Positions 10,046 to 20,872 of a DNA stretch of 64,000 nt are shown in pieces. The position numbers and the translations under genes are program-made. Origin of the DNA: Canna indica (lineage: Eukaryota > Streptophyta > Magnoliopsida > Zingiberales > Cannaceae); contig CP136890.1 in the NCBI GenBank assembly GCA_034359265.1, forward strand, positions 29,120,501 to 29,184,500. Reading direction: 5' to 3'. Position 1 is the stretch's first letter; each line of letters starts with the position of its first letter. A model generated the notes under the pieces. It was not told the origin of the DNA and made no database searches. It was given only the letters and a program-made list of their open reading frames with translations.

Positions 10046-12300
10046 CATCTTCTTCTTCTTCTTCCTGCATCAACAACATATTCTATTACTAATTGAGGAT
10101 GTACATCGGTGCCATCATCTTCGAGTATCGAAGTAACTCGGTGCACTTCAGGAGTATCACCTTCTTGATAGAATTCAAGATGAATACTGAGTATAATATA
10201 TTTGTTGGGCTTGTGCTGCCAATATAAAAGGCTCGTTCGAAGCTAATTTCGATTTGTAATTGACCTCCACAAGTTTATATTTTGGGTGAACTCTCATGCC
10301 TTGAAAACATGAACTGATTTGCGGTAAAAGAAGTGCAATTCTATCACTTCTTCCAACAATCCATAAAAATCAATATCACATTATGCATATGTTGTCCCTT
10401 TCACACAGACCCCGACATTCATTGTTTTCTTCGTGTATGTATACTCAACTGTACGGACTTTATACCCATTAACAAAAATAATCATTTGTTGGCCTAAGGT
10501 TTTCAACATTGGTCTTAATCTCGGTTTTGATAATAACAAACATAGAACTAATGATTTCATGGAGGATTATTTTTTAGGTTCCATATCGGTTAACGCACGA
10601 TATCCCGATCGAAAAAATCGGCAAGGATGATCGTCAACACTTAGATTTTGTCGAAAAAATAGAGTTTAGGTTTGGGGTGGCTAGAATGATTGTGTGATCA
10701 TCTTTCATGTTGCAAAACCCAAAAATCAAAACCCGAACCCCAAAATATGAAAACTAAAAAATAGCCCAAAAAATTATCTAAGCCTAGGGAGATCCTTGGA
10801 GGGCTATATGACTTAGATATTTTCTTGGCACCAAAAGTCCCGGTAATTATTTCTTAGGTAGAAACAAGTTAACGACCAATTTTTAAGAAATTTTTGGAAC
10901 TTTTAACCTATCCATATTTGACCTGGGAGATTATAAGATTTTGATTATTAAGGATTTTAATTTTTTAAATATTTTTATTGAATCCAAATGGGGGATAATC
11001 CTTATTTAACATTTATGTTCTAGAAATGTTAAATTAAGCTTAGGAAGATTAGACCTTGCTGAAATTGCCCTTAGAGCAATTTTGGTCGAATGATCGGTCG
11101 ACTGACCTGCGATCGACGAGCGATCGACTTGAAGCAGAAACCCATAGTGTGCATTCGGTCAACCATCGGTCGAAGGTTCGGTCGATCAACCGATCGACTA
11201 GCGGGTCAACGACTAAAAAAATAGTTGTTTATTTTCGTTGAGGCAGACCACCACTTGATGTTCTGCCTATAAGAAAGCCTTCTAAGCCTTCCTATGAACT
11301 TTTGGAACCTATTGTGACATCTTATGATCATCCCTAAGCCTCATTGAGCCATCTTTGTTGAAACTCTAGCCTTCAACCCTGTCTTTCTTGAGTTTGCCTT
11401 CAAACTATTTTTTATTCATCATCAAGGCATCAAGAGGAGCTAGGATTCATTGTTTGAGAGCTAAGTTTGTGTTGTTTATTATTTGCTCTCTATGACTTGT
11501 GTATTTTATTGTTTATTTGTTGTATTTCTCAAGTTGTGTAAATATCTAGTGTGTAGATCTTAAGTTGGGTGGTTGCCTTGGTTGAAAGACTTAAATCCAC
11601 CGGTGTAGACTTAGTTTGCTAGGATTAGTGATTGATGTCCCTTAGGGTTGAGGTGGAAGAGTGCTCTCAGTACGAAGGAGAAGACTTATGGGTGTGGAAG
11701 TGTCTTCGGTGTGAGAGCGGAGACTCTTCGGGTAAAAGGTCATTATTGTAAGGGAAATAATATAATCTAGTTAAGTTAAGTTTAAAAATCTTAAGCGGGG
11801 TGCTTAGGTAGTGGAGTAGGCATTAGGGCCGAACCACTATAAATCCTATTGTTTACATTGCTTACTTTGAGTTTTGTTTACTTGAATTATTTATTTGCTT
11901 CCGCATTCATCTAGTTAAATTGAACTCTTGCCTAACTAATCAAGAAATAATTAAAATCGGATTTAGATTAAGTATTTAGCAAGCATACTATTCACCCCCC
12001 TCTAGTATAGGTCATTCGACTTACACTGTTATAGCAGGTTACAAGTCTTGCTGGTACGCTAACAAACTCAAATATTCTGCCATCAATTTTAGCCCTGTGC
12101 TCAGTTGTATAGGATCGAAGCCAAAAAGGGAATTCATGATTTCATAATTTCTCTAATTCGTCCTCACTATTAAGTATGTGTTGTTCAACCATCTGTACGT
12201 CAAATATTTCAATGGGTTGTTCAAACTCTAGACAATTGACTAATACATACAAGTGTACCAAATGGTACTCTTCATCGCTCAAGTATTGAGATGGATGAGA
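10008..12300 (-). pseudogene. TNP2 C-terminal fragment of CACTA 2, split by a solo LTR
   Basis: The right part (12300-12026) reads VHLYVLVNCLEF and NHEFPFWLRSY, and the left part (10486-10008) starts IIFVNGYKVRTVEYTYTKK. The left part goes on through a DUF4216-like region (FILAAQAQQIYYTQY-type wording) to a very acidic tail, EEEEEDDYYSGDDDVYEE, with the stop at 10008-10010. This is the order found at the end of plant TNP2 proteins. The sequence resumes in register across the LTR. Several stops are present. Confidence 0.7.
10487..12025 (+). repeat. Solo LTR, TGTTGGC family, copy 1
   Basis: Starts TGTTGGCCTAAGGTTTTC and ends near CTCTAGTATAGGTCATTCGACTTACA. It is about 1.54 kb with GTCGACCG-like simple sequence at 11090-11200. 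No internal retrotransposon sequence adjoins it, so it is a solo LTR. It sits in the TNP2 gene of CACTA 2. The flanking 5-mers (TCATT and CTGTT) no longer match well. No gene is seen inside. Confidence 0.75.
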
Positions 12301-12321
12301 ACCCAAATGGTACTCTTCATC
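12259..12321. repeat. 19 bp direct repeat at CACTA 2/Tat junction
   Basis: CCAAATGGTACTCTTCATC occurs at about 12259 and again at 12303. The pair brackets the change from TNP2 sequence to the region next to the Tat element and may mark a join by short homology. Confidence 0.6.
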
Positions 12322-12344
12322 TTTGATGACTAGACTTTGTGAAA

Positions 12345-12720
12345 ACCAATCTCACAAGGAGCGCACTTTGGGTCGTTGAGGCGTGAGGTCCAAATCTTCG
12401 AGGACAAGACTCGGTAAAAATTGAGTGCGCGAGGAGTGCGCTTTGGGTCATTAAGGGTGTTTGCTCATTTAGAGCAAGCCAGGATGAGCCAGAGCCCACA
12501 TTTAGGACCGAGGACCATGCCTAAGGTCATTGTGAGCATGAGAGCTCGAGAGTGGCATTGAGGCCGACAAGCCAGACTGGTGAAAATTGAGTTATGATCG
12601 TTGATGGTGTGGGAGCCCGAGATAGGCACTGAGGTCAGCGAGCAAAACTAGAGAAAATTGAGTTTTCGTTGTTGGGGTGTGGGAGCCCAAGATAGGTGCA
12701 GAGGCCAGGGAGGATTGATT
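12345..12720. repeat. Degenerate tandem repeats (about 70 bp) downstream of Tat integrase
   Basis: Repeated blocks of the form GTGTGGGAGCCCGAGATAGG, then GAGGTCAGCGAG, then GAAAATTGAGTT start near 12533, 12608 and 12677. Looser copies containing GTGCGCTTTGGGTC lie before them. Tandem repeats in this position are a known trait of Tat-type elements. The rest of the interval to 12960 has no gene. Confidence 0.7.
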
Positions 12721-12962
12721 AGTGATATGAGGTAACTGTAAATAGTCCCAGCGAGTGATGTACACAAAGAGAATGTGCAGGAAAGAAGAATAATATTATT
12801 AATAACTGTTATGATGATAATACATTATGTCCCATCGAGTGATGTACTCGGCCTATGCGTGGTGGTGCGTCGCTAAAATCTTTCGAGGGGAAAGACTTGT
12901 GGGGAAAAATCATCACGAAGGAAAAAGCGTACACCGACCACTTATAGTTTATGGGGGAAAGC

Positions 12963-14086
12963 TTAGTAGTTGTAGGCCCGTAAGGAGGATGCATTCCACG
13001 ATCGTGAGAGTTCTCGTTCGGAGAGTTCGGCGATCCTGTAGGTGCCTTTTTCGAGGAATTCAATGATACTGCAGGGGCCTTCCCAGTTCGAGGTGAGTTT
13101 CCCTTCTTCGGTTGCTTTTCTTTGGGGTTCGACCTTTCGCATGACTAGATCTCCTTCTTTGAAGTTTCTCGATTTGACATGCTTGTCATATTTTTGAGCT
13201 ATTCTAAGTTTCATAGCTTCTTCCCTCATTCAGGCGAGTTCCCGTTCTTCCTCGATAAGGTCGAGTTTGGCCTGAACGGTTTTTGAATTGCTTTGTTCCT
13301 CGAAGGTCGTTCTGCGGAGGCTGGGCTCTACAATCTCGACGGGGATCATGACCTTTGCTCTATAGACGAGCCTATAGGGGGTTTCCTGGGTGGAAGATTG
13401 AGCAGTTGTATTATAGTTCAATAGTACTTTGGCCAATTCTTCGGCCTAGTGTCCCTTGACATGATCAAGGTTCTTTCTGACTCCTGTCAGGATGACCTTG
13501 TTGGCTGCTGCAACCAGGCCATTGGTTTGTGGATGTACAACTGAGGAGAAGAGCTGTCGAATGTCGAGGTCCGATTAGAATTCTCGAAACCGCCAATTTG
13601 TAAATTGTGTTCCGTTGTCGCTTTTGAGCTCACGAGGTACGTCGTACCTATAAAAGATGTTCTTCCATATGAACTTCCAGACCTTCTCGGTCGCAATTGA
13701 GCATAAGGGTTCAACCTCTATCCATTTGGTGAAGTAGTCGGTCGCTACTACCAAATATTTGATATGTCCTGGTGCTTAAGGGAACATGCCGAGAAGGTCG
13801 ATGTCCCACTTGTGGAATGACCAGCTGACTTCCTAGCTATGTAGTGGCTCGATATGTTGTTGTGAGATTTCGGAGAATCTCTAGCACTTGTTGTATCTTT
13901 TGACATACATGCTGTAGTCTGCTTTCATGGTTGGCCAGAAATATTTGGCCCAGAGTGTCTTGGCTGCTAAGGATCTTCTTACGATGTGATTGTTGTAGAT
14001 GTTGTCGTGTACTTCTGCCATTACTGTATTTGTTTGAGCAGCGATCGAGAATATCCTCTTTTGTAGAGTTGATCATCAAGAAGGGT
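12963..14086 (-). pseudogene. Tat gypsy integrase remnant
   Basis: The integrase order is visible on the - strand: zinc region near 14086-13840, catalytic core with DIDLLG, YFTKWIEVE and SDNGTQF at about 13840-13580, then VLLNYNTTAQSSTQETPYRLVY and the C-terminal NWEGPCSIIEFLEKGTYRI ending RSWNASSLRAYNY at 12963. Several stops interrupt it (for example near 13229, 13450, 13570, 13780 and 13875). The 5' side stops at 14086, where CACTA 3 begins, and the frame resumes at 24232 in RNase H sequence. Confidence 0.85.
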
Positions 14087-14095
14087 GTACACTAC

Positions 14096-14540
14096 TCGAA
14101 TTACGACCTTCATCGACAGTCGTGTCCGTTTAAAAGCCATTGGTGAAGACCATCACCAATGGCGAGCGACGGTCCGGCCCGTTACAACAACGTCGTGGCA
14201 GAAAAGTGTGTCACTGATAAATTAGCACCTATGGCACCCAGCCATTGCTGATATGGTTATCAGCCATGGGGCTGCAATGGGCCATAGCTATTTCTGATAT
14301 CATTATCAGCCACGTCTCTGTAACTGCCCGGGCTGTTGTGGATATTGATATCAGCGATAGCCAGTCGGCCAAGGAAAAGTCGTTGCTGAAAGGCTATTGC
14401 TAAGCCGTTGCTGTAAGGTTGTTGCTAAGTCGTTGTTGTAGATCATCTGCAATGGCTTTGAGGTTGCGGCCCAGGAATTATGATACACTTTTAGCAACGG
14501 CTTTCAAACGGACGACTGTGGGTAAGCCATCGCTGATGAT
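14096..14540 (-). repeat. CACTA 3 subterminal repeats (left)
   Basis: Dense motifs such as AGCCATTGGTGAAGACC, CAGCCATTGCTGATATG and GCCGTTGCTGTAAGG, in direct and inverted order, follow the CACTAC terminus. Same class as at 8927-9342. No gene. Confidence 0.78.
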
Positions 14541-14882
14541 GTTAACTTGTAACTGGAAAATTTAAAATTAGAAATTCCATACATTTATACATACACCCAT
14601 ACACACACCCATCCATTCACATAATACATATATTCACATCACAGAACACCAGATATATATATATATCAAAACAATTGTATTTATAATAATTACTATCAAC
14701 AATCATATAAAAAACTATACGAATCAAAATTATCGTATTAACACAATACGATCAAAAGATAGTAAGTCAAGTATATGTGTCACCAGTATAAACACATGTC
14801 ATAACAAAATATCCAAGTCATAAACAAGTCAAGTCAAGTCAAGTCATAAACAAAATAAAGTCTCACTACGACGGTCGAGATC

Positions 14883-15240
14883 ATGTGGCGGGGTCTACAG
14901 TGTTTGAGTGTAGACTAGCGTGGCTGGGTTGAGGACGGTGGATCTGGTGTAGAAGGCATGCCAAAGCCGATATGAGCTGAGATATTGTGTAACATGGCAT
15001 GCATCTCCGCCATCATATGACTTTGACGCTCCATCATCTCCTCCAATGTTGCTATCCGTCTCTGATCATAAGACTGGGAGGTGGAGGGCCGCTCACCAGC
15101 GACTGGAGGAATCGATGCCCCAAGTGGATGATTATTTTCTAAATTTGTGGATGTCGCCGCGAGTCCACAATGGGCGAGTACACAGTGAACACCAGCGCGA
15201 GTCCTTAGGTTTCGGCCCCAACGTCGACAACATCATCCAC
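14883..15240 (-). pseudogene. tnpA-like C-terminal fragment in CACTA 3
   Basis: On the - strand the sequence reads through LGASIPPVAGERPSTSQSYD and MMAEMHAMLHNISAHIG. It aligns with the end of the tnpA-like gene at 1190-1427, including the shared ending near the CTCAAACACT and GACCCCGCC block. The upstream exons are lost. It shows that CACTA 1 and CACTA 3 belong to one family. Confidence 0.72.
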
Positions 15241-15389
15241 AATAGTTTAATTTAATCGTCTTGAGTATTAATTTGACTAACAATAATTAAATGAACACTA
15301 AATAATACTAACATTAATATTTATACCTTAATTAACAGATTAACATTAACAAGAAATTAAATATAATAAAGAGATTAATTAATATTAAT

Positions 15390-15510
15390 ACTAACACTAA
15401 TTTATAGAAATAATTAACACTAATTAATAGAAATAATTAACACTAATTAATAGAAATAATTAACACTAAATAATTAACACAGATACTAATTAACAAAAAT
15501 AATTAACAGA
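15390..15510. repeat. Short tandem repeats, unit TAATTAATAGAAATAATTAACAC
   Basis: Three to four copies of a unit of about 30 bp lie in an AT-rich stretch (15260-15510) that has no gene. Confidence 0.8.
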
Positions 15511-15514
15511 TATA

Positions 15515-15619
15515 AAAAATTAGGGTTTGATTAAACCATAATCAAATGTGATTAGGGTTTACCCTAATCACAATTTGACTAATCACATTTGATTAGGGTT
15601 TAATCAAATCCTAATTTTT
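15515..15619. repeat. Inverted repeat with 41 bp arms
   Basis: Arms at 15515-15555 and 15579-15619 are nearly perfect complements (left contains TTAGGGTTTGATTAAACC, right TTAGGGTTTAATCAAATCC) around a 23 bp loop. It could form a strong hairpin and may be a tiny foldback element inside CACTA 3. Confidence 0.8.
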
Positions 15620-16145
15620 TTTTAAAAAAAGGGTAATAGTGGACGCCCATTGTTAGCACACTTTTTCAGTGCTGAAGTCCAGTGTCCCATGTCTGACACT
15701 GGACAGGGGTCCGACGGCCGGAGGCCGACCGAAACCCTAAAGGTTTTGATCGGCCCTAATAAACCTTATTGGATGGAGAAGAAAGGGGACCAACGTGAAT
15801 GCATAGATAAAAGAATCTATCACCAACAATTGACTGGTCCATTGGTGAGCTGGTGTAGATAGATAAAATCATCATCAACTGCCAACGCGGCCCTCGCTAA
15901 GCCCTTGGTGATAAGTATTTTATATTCGTGCTGCGAGCACGCCATCGACTCACGAGCTACGAATACATAAGCCGTACGCAAGCCGTTGCTAATGTATTAT
16001 TAACATCACTAATGGCCCTAATAATGCACGCGAAGCCATTGCTGATAAGTTATTTCATTTGCGAGCCCCGTACGTGCCATCAACTTATAAGCAGCGATCG
16101 TTGCGGTCGTATGTAAGCCATTGTAGATATAGCACCATCTGCAAC
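15620..16145 (-). repeat. CACTA 3 5' region and right subterminal repeats
   Basis: No gene is seen at 15620-15830. From 15830 the subterminal motifs return (GCAAGCCGTTGCTAATG, GAAGCCATTGCTGATAAG) until the copia LTR at 16146. The last part of the array and the terminus lie at 24136-24228. Confidence 0.7.
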
Positions 16146-17965
16146 TCACGATAAAGTATAGGTCTCTAAGGAAACTTTTGTTAAGAGACAATTGCACGGG
16201 GAGTTGCAACTGCTATTGCAACTGCTTGTGAGTAGCAAACTAAGAACCAAAAGAAAAATCACAAGGAGGCATACAAATACAATGATTTGTTTACGCAGCT
16301 CAATGACAACGCATGTCACCTGATTTGCGGGGAACTCACCGGACAGATGCCCAATCCACTCTCAATTAGTACAATAAAAGTTCTCAGAATTTCATACCCA
16401 AAACCCGACTACTAGTACTACAGTGAGTTAAAATAACAAAAACTTATTTACTATTACAAGTACATACCAACTTGCCTCTCCATGACATCTCAATCACAGA
16501 GTTCCGTCCTCCACACAGTCCTTGTGTTATAGTGAGTTAACAGCCCAAAACCATCTTCACTCAGAAGATAAGATAGATAGATTATTGCCCTATCTGCACT
16601 CAGCAGTCTCAGCTCCTCATATAACTGGCAACACAGTTTACACACATATGAGTGGATCCATAGGAGTAGATCAATAGAAGAGGATCGATCTTCTCAAACA
16701 TTCTATCCCACCTTTTATAAGCAGAGTGGGCAACCCAAAAGACAGTCATTACTCCATATGAGAAACTCAAGGAAACTCCTAACTCCATTAATCATCATAA
16801 ATGACCCTTAACTCCACCAACGAATGACCAAGGCGATAAAGCTCCATAATGACCACAACTCCACCAAGGTGAACGACCAATGCCATAAAGTAGTAGCTCC
16901 ATGATGACCAAAACTCCATTAAGCATCATAAATAACCAAGCTCAGAAGTCACCATAAATGATCAAGTCCAAGAGTCGCCATAAATAATCAATCAAGATTA
17001 ACTCCGCCATAAATACATATATAATATATATCATCAGGATATCATATGTGTGTGTGTGTGTGTGTTATCAATAATCTCAGCATCATTCAATTAACATCGT
17101 AGTAGGATAAACATCGCAGCAGTATAGACTTCACTGTAGTAAGAGCAGTTATAATTGACCAATGAGCAATTGCAACTAACTGTGTTGACATAGAAGACTT
17201 GCAGATCCATAACTTCTCTTTCCTCATAAATAGAGAAGGCCAACCAACTTCTATAACGAGCAGTTGCAACTGACCGTGTTAAAATAGAAGACTTGCAGAT
17301 TCATAACTTCTCTTTCCTCATAAATAGAGATGGCCAACCAACTTCCATAAATGTCACTTAATAAAATATCTTAACTTCAGCAGTTTCAAACTCAAAAGAT
17401 AGCCATAACACATCAGAATATTTCGGTCATAAAAGCTTCAAGAAAAATCATCAGCCCATTAATGAATACCACTTTATTTCTTCCATATTTGACTTTGGTC
17501 ATAAAGACTTCAAGATAACCACCAAATCTGAATAAAAACTAACTTAAACACTAATCATTAACAACATCAGTTCAAACCAAACATACAACTATAAATCACC
17601 ATAAAACATCGACCATTAAGCACAAAGAGTAACACCTGGAAACATCAATGAAGACCACTCCACTACCCTTTCATAAAAAGACAATAAATAGGTAATTAAA
17701 GATGATTAAAAATATTAGAGATATAAAAGAAAATCATCAATAATACTAGAAACCAAAGGTCATCACTTTCGCAGCATCTTTATCCTGAAATCCATAGTTT
17801 ACAAGAGATGTTGAAACTATCATCACACAGTTGTGACTGTCTTTACAACTAATCATTAGCAGAACTCCTCATAGGCAAAAGCAGTTGTAACTATCTTTTC
17901 AACTGAGAACAATCTGAGAATACCTTTACCAAATATAGCCAACACACATAAGCCAAACACTAACA
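16146..17965 (-). repeat. 3' LTR of copia derivative
   Basis: Runs from TCACGATAAAGTATAGG to GCCAAACACTAACA. It keeps the uninterrupted site (GACAGTCATTACTCC near 16744) that is split in the sister LTR. It is rich in CAGTTGCAACTG-like words and has a (TG)n run near 17047. No gene. Confidence 0.85.
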
Positions 17966-17980
17966 ATCCTCCCCTTTGGT
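17966..17980 (-). promoter_or_regulatory. Polypurine tract of copia derivative
   Basis: The complement reads ACCAAAGGGGAGGAT, directly before the LTR start TGTTAGTGTTTGGC on the - strand. This is the expected plus-strand priming site. Confidence 0.78.
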
Positions 17981-19530
17981 TTATTTGGCAAAACACAAGA
18001 GTCATCCACTCATCCACAACCATAGACAAAATATTACAACCAGCAAAGTCACACAGACAAACAAACAGTCATAGTAGTCAACCCAGTCAAACAAACAAGT
18101 TAAAGTGTCAACACCAGAATACAGAATACAGTTTCAACCCAGGAATAGGCAAGATAAATAAGGTTGCAACTGAATGTACCATTTCTCTCCTTTTTTGGCA
18201 TAATAAGCCAAAAGAGAAGTAGTGAGAGTACCAAGATCAATCAGAGCTTGAAGAATCTAAAAGACTACCAGAGGAGGGAGAAACATGACCTATTGAAGTT
18301 GCAATGAAGTGCTCAATGACTTTTCTTCTCAATAGAAATAAGTTGATGTTGAAGCAGAGACGTGGTTTCCCTTGCATTAAAGAGTTCCTCAAGAATAGAC
18401 TATTCACTAGCAGTTGAAGCACCAAAGGATTTCTTGCTTGAACTAGAACCAGGCTGGGACCTCATAGGAGTACTCATCGTCTTCAAAAAGCTTGTGATGA
18501 ATCTTTAGAGATGAACCAACTGGTTCAAGAAACTCTTCAGATGAGCATTTGAACCCTTGCCTTTCTAGAATTCTTTAAATTAAGTTTGGAAAGATCAGAA
18601 ACATCATAGAATTAGAATCAATCTAGATCTAAGAGTTGTAATTTGTTCAAAAATCAAACTTCCTATATAAAAAATTTATAACATTGGTTATCGTGAACAA
18701 CAATATCACCATTTCTCTGCTTAGAAAAGTGATGTGAGATGTAGGGATCCAAAAATACCTTGCAATTAGAAACAACATTACATAGAAGGTATTCAAAGAA
18801 GAAGATTTGATATCATGTCCACCTGCCCAGTCTATAATTTTACCATTTGATACCTCTAGCCCAACAGATCTCAGAAAATCTATATTGGATTCATCAGTAA
18901 GATCAGTTGAAGAAGGAGTAAAACCAAGAAAATCATTAATGATCTCATGACTGAAAGAGTTCTCTTTGTGTTTCCTCTAACAAATACTCATTGAAAGAGA
19001 CTGCTTTCAGGATCAGATATATCCTAGGCAAGATTGCAGTAAAACTCCAAGACATATAATTTTGCAGTAAGAAGTAACAATCATATATGAAAGAGCTAGA
19101 TAAATTCATTTTCTCAAGAATGTCCAGAACTGGTTTGCACTTAAAAAAAAACTGTGCTAAATCTAGAGGATTTCTTTCTATACAGAAGTTGTGTTTGAAT
19201 TCTTCTGCAACTCAATAGCATTCTCGGTAGTTTGTTGGACAGCTTCCTCAACATGCATTTGATGTTCAATCTCAGATTCAAGGACAGGAACAGAAACTGC
19301 TTCAGGACTGGAGTAGCAGTTTCAACTGCTTCTGGTACTGTTGTAACTGCGGCGGTCTCTGGTGTAGGAGAAGAATCACGCTCAAGTATTGTTCACACAA
19401 TTTCAACTTGTTCTTCCTTAGTTGTAACTGGGGAAATACTGGCAGAAGGACTTGGTACTGAGTCCTTTGAGACTATTCTAGTGACAAGTGCAGAAACTTA
19501 ATGTTGGTCCTCTATAGAAAGTAAAGAAGG
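17981..19530 (-). other. Degenerate copia interior, third-ORF side
   Basis: No continuous gene. Short fragments on the - strand are rich in Ser, Thr, Val and Glu (for example TVPEAVETATP near 19320). They resemble a segment found again inside the gag-pol join at 20380-20500. Function unknown. Confidence 0.45.
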
Positions 19531-19536
19531 ACCAGT

Positions 19537-19945
19537 CTAGACTGGAGTAGAATCATGAACAGTGACATCAAATGAGGTAGTTTTAACTGAGTCAGCTTGG
19601 AAAGTAATGCCAGAATACGAAATGATTGTCATACAAATCTCTCCCTCAACATGAGAATTCTCCCCCTCAGACCCTAGGTAGAGAATCATGAATAATAAAC
19701 TACAATCCTCGACCCTTTCTTGGATGGTGAAATGCAGGGCGACGGTCAAGCTTGACTTGCATTAGGTGACCACGAGAAGAAGGAGGAGAAGCTTCCTCAT
19801 TTGACATCGGATTGGAAGACGTCACAACCTTTTCTTCAAGATTAGAAGATGACATGCACTTATCCGGAGCAGAAGTAGCTATCTTGTAAACCATCCCCAT
19901 AATTTCTTTTCGCTGCGAACTCGAGGGAGACTTGGTCGGCTCCAT
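19537..19945 (-). pseudogene. Possible third ORF (env-like position) of copia derivative
   Basis: An open frame starts at 19945 (MEPTKSPSSSQRKEIMG) and shifts frame near 19720. It lies about 330 bp past the pol end. Sirevirus-type copia elements often carry an extra ORF here. The wording alone does not identify it, and no signal peptide or membrane segment is evident. Treat as hypothetical. Confidence 0.35.
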
Positions 19946-20273
19946 TTGTAGAAAGAAGATGCAGAATATAAGTGAAGTAGAGGAGCAGTCAAGAGAGCAG
20001 TTACAACTTCAAACCTTGAATGAAGGGGGTCACTACTCCGAGAATTGAAAGAGTAGATTACTACTTCATGCCTTGATTGAGGAGATTACTGATTCGGACC
20101 TTGATTAAGGAGGTTACTATTCCAAGTCATGAATGAGAGGATTTAATGCTCCGATCCCTAAATGTGAAAAATTAGTGGAGAGAAAGAGAAAGCATTTATA
20201 ACAAAAAGGGGTTACACTTTCTTCTTTAAATAAAACCCTTTTTCCTCCCTTTTTTTTAACATATAACAAAATT

Positions 20274-20840
20274 TCACAACCCCAAAGCAGATCTCAACTG
20301 CTCAAATCTCTCTCCATCAAAGGTCTTTGTGAAGACGTCTGTCATTTGTCGATATGTAGAAATATACTCAGTTATAACTATTTCAGGTTCATGTGTGGCA
20401 GTTTCAACTGCATCAGCGATATTTTCAACTAGAACTGTCTCAGACACAAGAACTGGAGTAGATTCATCCTCAGGAACTTGACAGAGAGTTTCAACTGGTG
20501 CTTATTCGGTTGAAATAGGTGGAAGACAGTCAGCATATTGAAATTTACAGTGATCAACTTCTGCATCTGAGATTTCTGGAGCCTTGTTGTCATAATTTGC
20601 TACAACAATTTCGTCTTCGATATATTGGTTCTTTGGCTTACGCTCAGTCTCATCTATTGTTGGAGGAGTACAACCAACCTCTATAGAGTCCCAGCAATAA
20701 TCATCCAAAGCTCTCATCCGAGCCTTCCAATAAGCATAGTTTGTTCCAATGAGAAAATGAGGAACATTGACAAAATTTCCCATAGGCATTCGTTCCATCT
20801 TGAGCCTGAAAGAAAAGAGACACTCCAAGGATTTGTGCAT
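20274..20840 (-). pseudogene. Copia gag N-terminus joined to pol C-terminal tail
   Basis: The frame begins at 20840 or 20798 and carries NVPHFLIGTNYAYWKARMRA and WDSIEVG, the conserved start of copia gag (usual form FDGTNYAFWKVRM). After one in-frame stop near 20503 the same frame continues through an acidic segment and ends QMTDVFTKTFDGERFEQLRS, then ALGL and a stop at 20274. That ending is the typical last stretch of copia RNase H (LADIFTKPL, RF, LRxxLG). Nearly all of gag, protease, integrase and RT have therefore been removed. Probably a template-switch or deletion product mobilised in trans, if at all. Confidence 0.75.
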
Positions 20841-20858
20841 GTAAAGGTTAGCACAATC

Positions 20859-20870
20859 GTTCTGATACCA
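20859..20870 (-). promoter_or_regulatory. Primer binding site of copia derivative
   Basis: The complement reads TGGTATCAGAAC, close to the initiator tRNA-Met complement. It is separated from the LTR edge (20873) by two to three bases. Confidence 0.82.
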
Positions 20871-20872
20871 AT

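Larger units (their letters stand above)
9343..12300 (-). mobile_element. CACTA element 2 fragment, opposite orientation
   Basis: Reading leftward from 12300 it has the TNP2 C-terminal region, a short spacer, then the start of the tnpA-like gene, cut at 9343-9345 by the end of CACTA 1. A solo LTR (10487-12025) splits the TNP2 region. No terminus is present in the window: the 3' part would lie left of CACTA 1, and the 5' part is replaced at about 12300 by Tat gypsy sequence. Confidence 0.72.

Noticed and set aside
19230..19500. Plus-strand frame with a Ser/Val/Gly-rich product as a gene
   Set aside because: It lies antisense to the copia interior, has no family wording and is bounded by element sequence.
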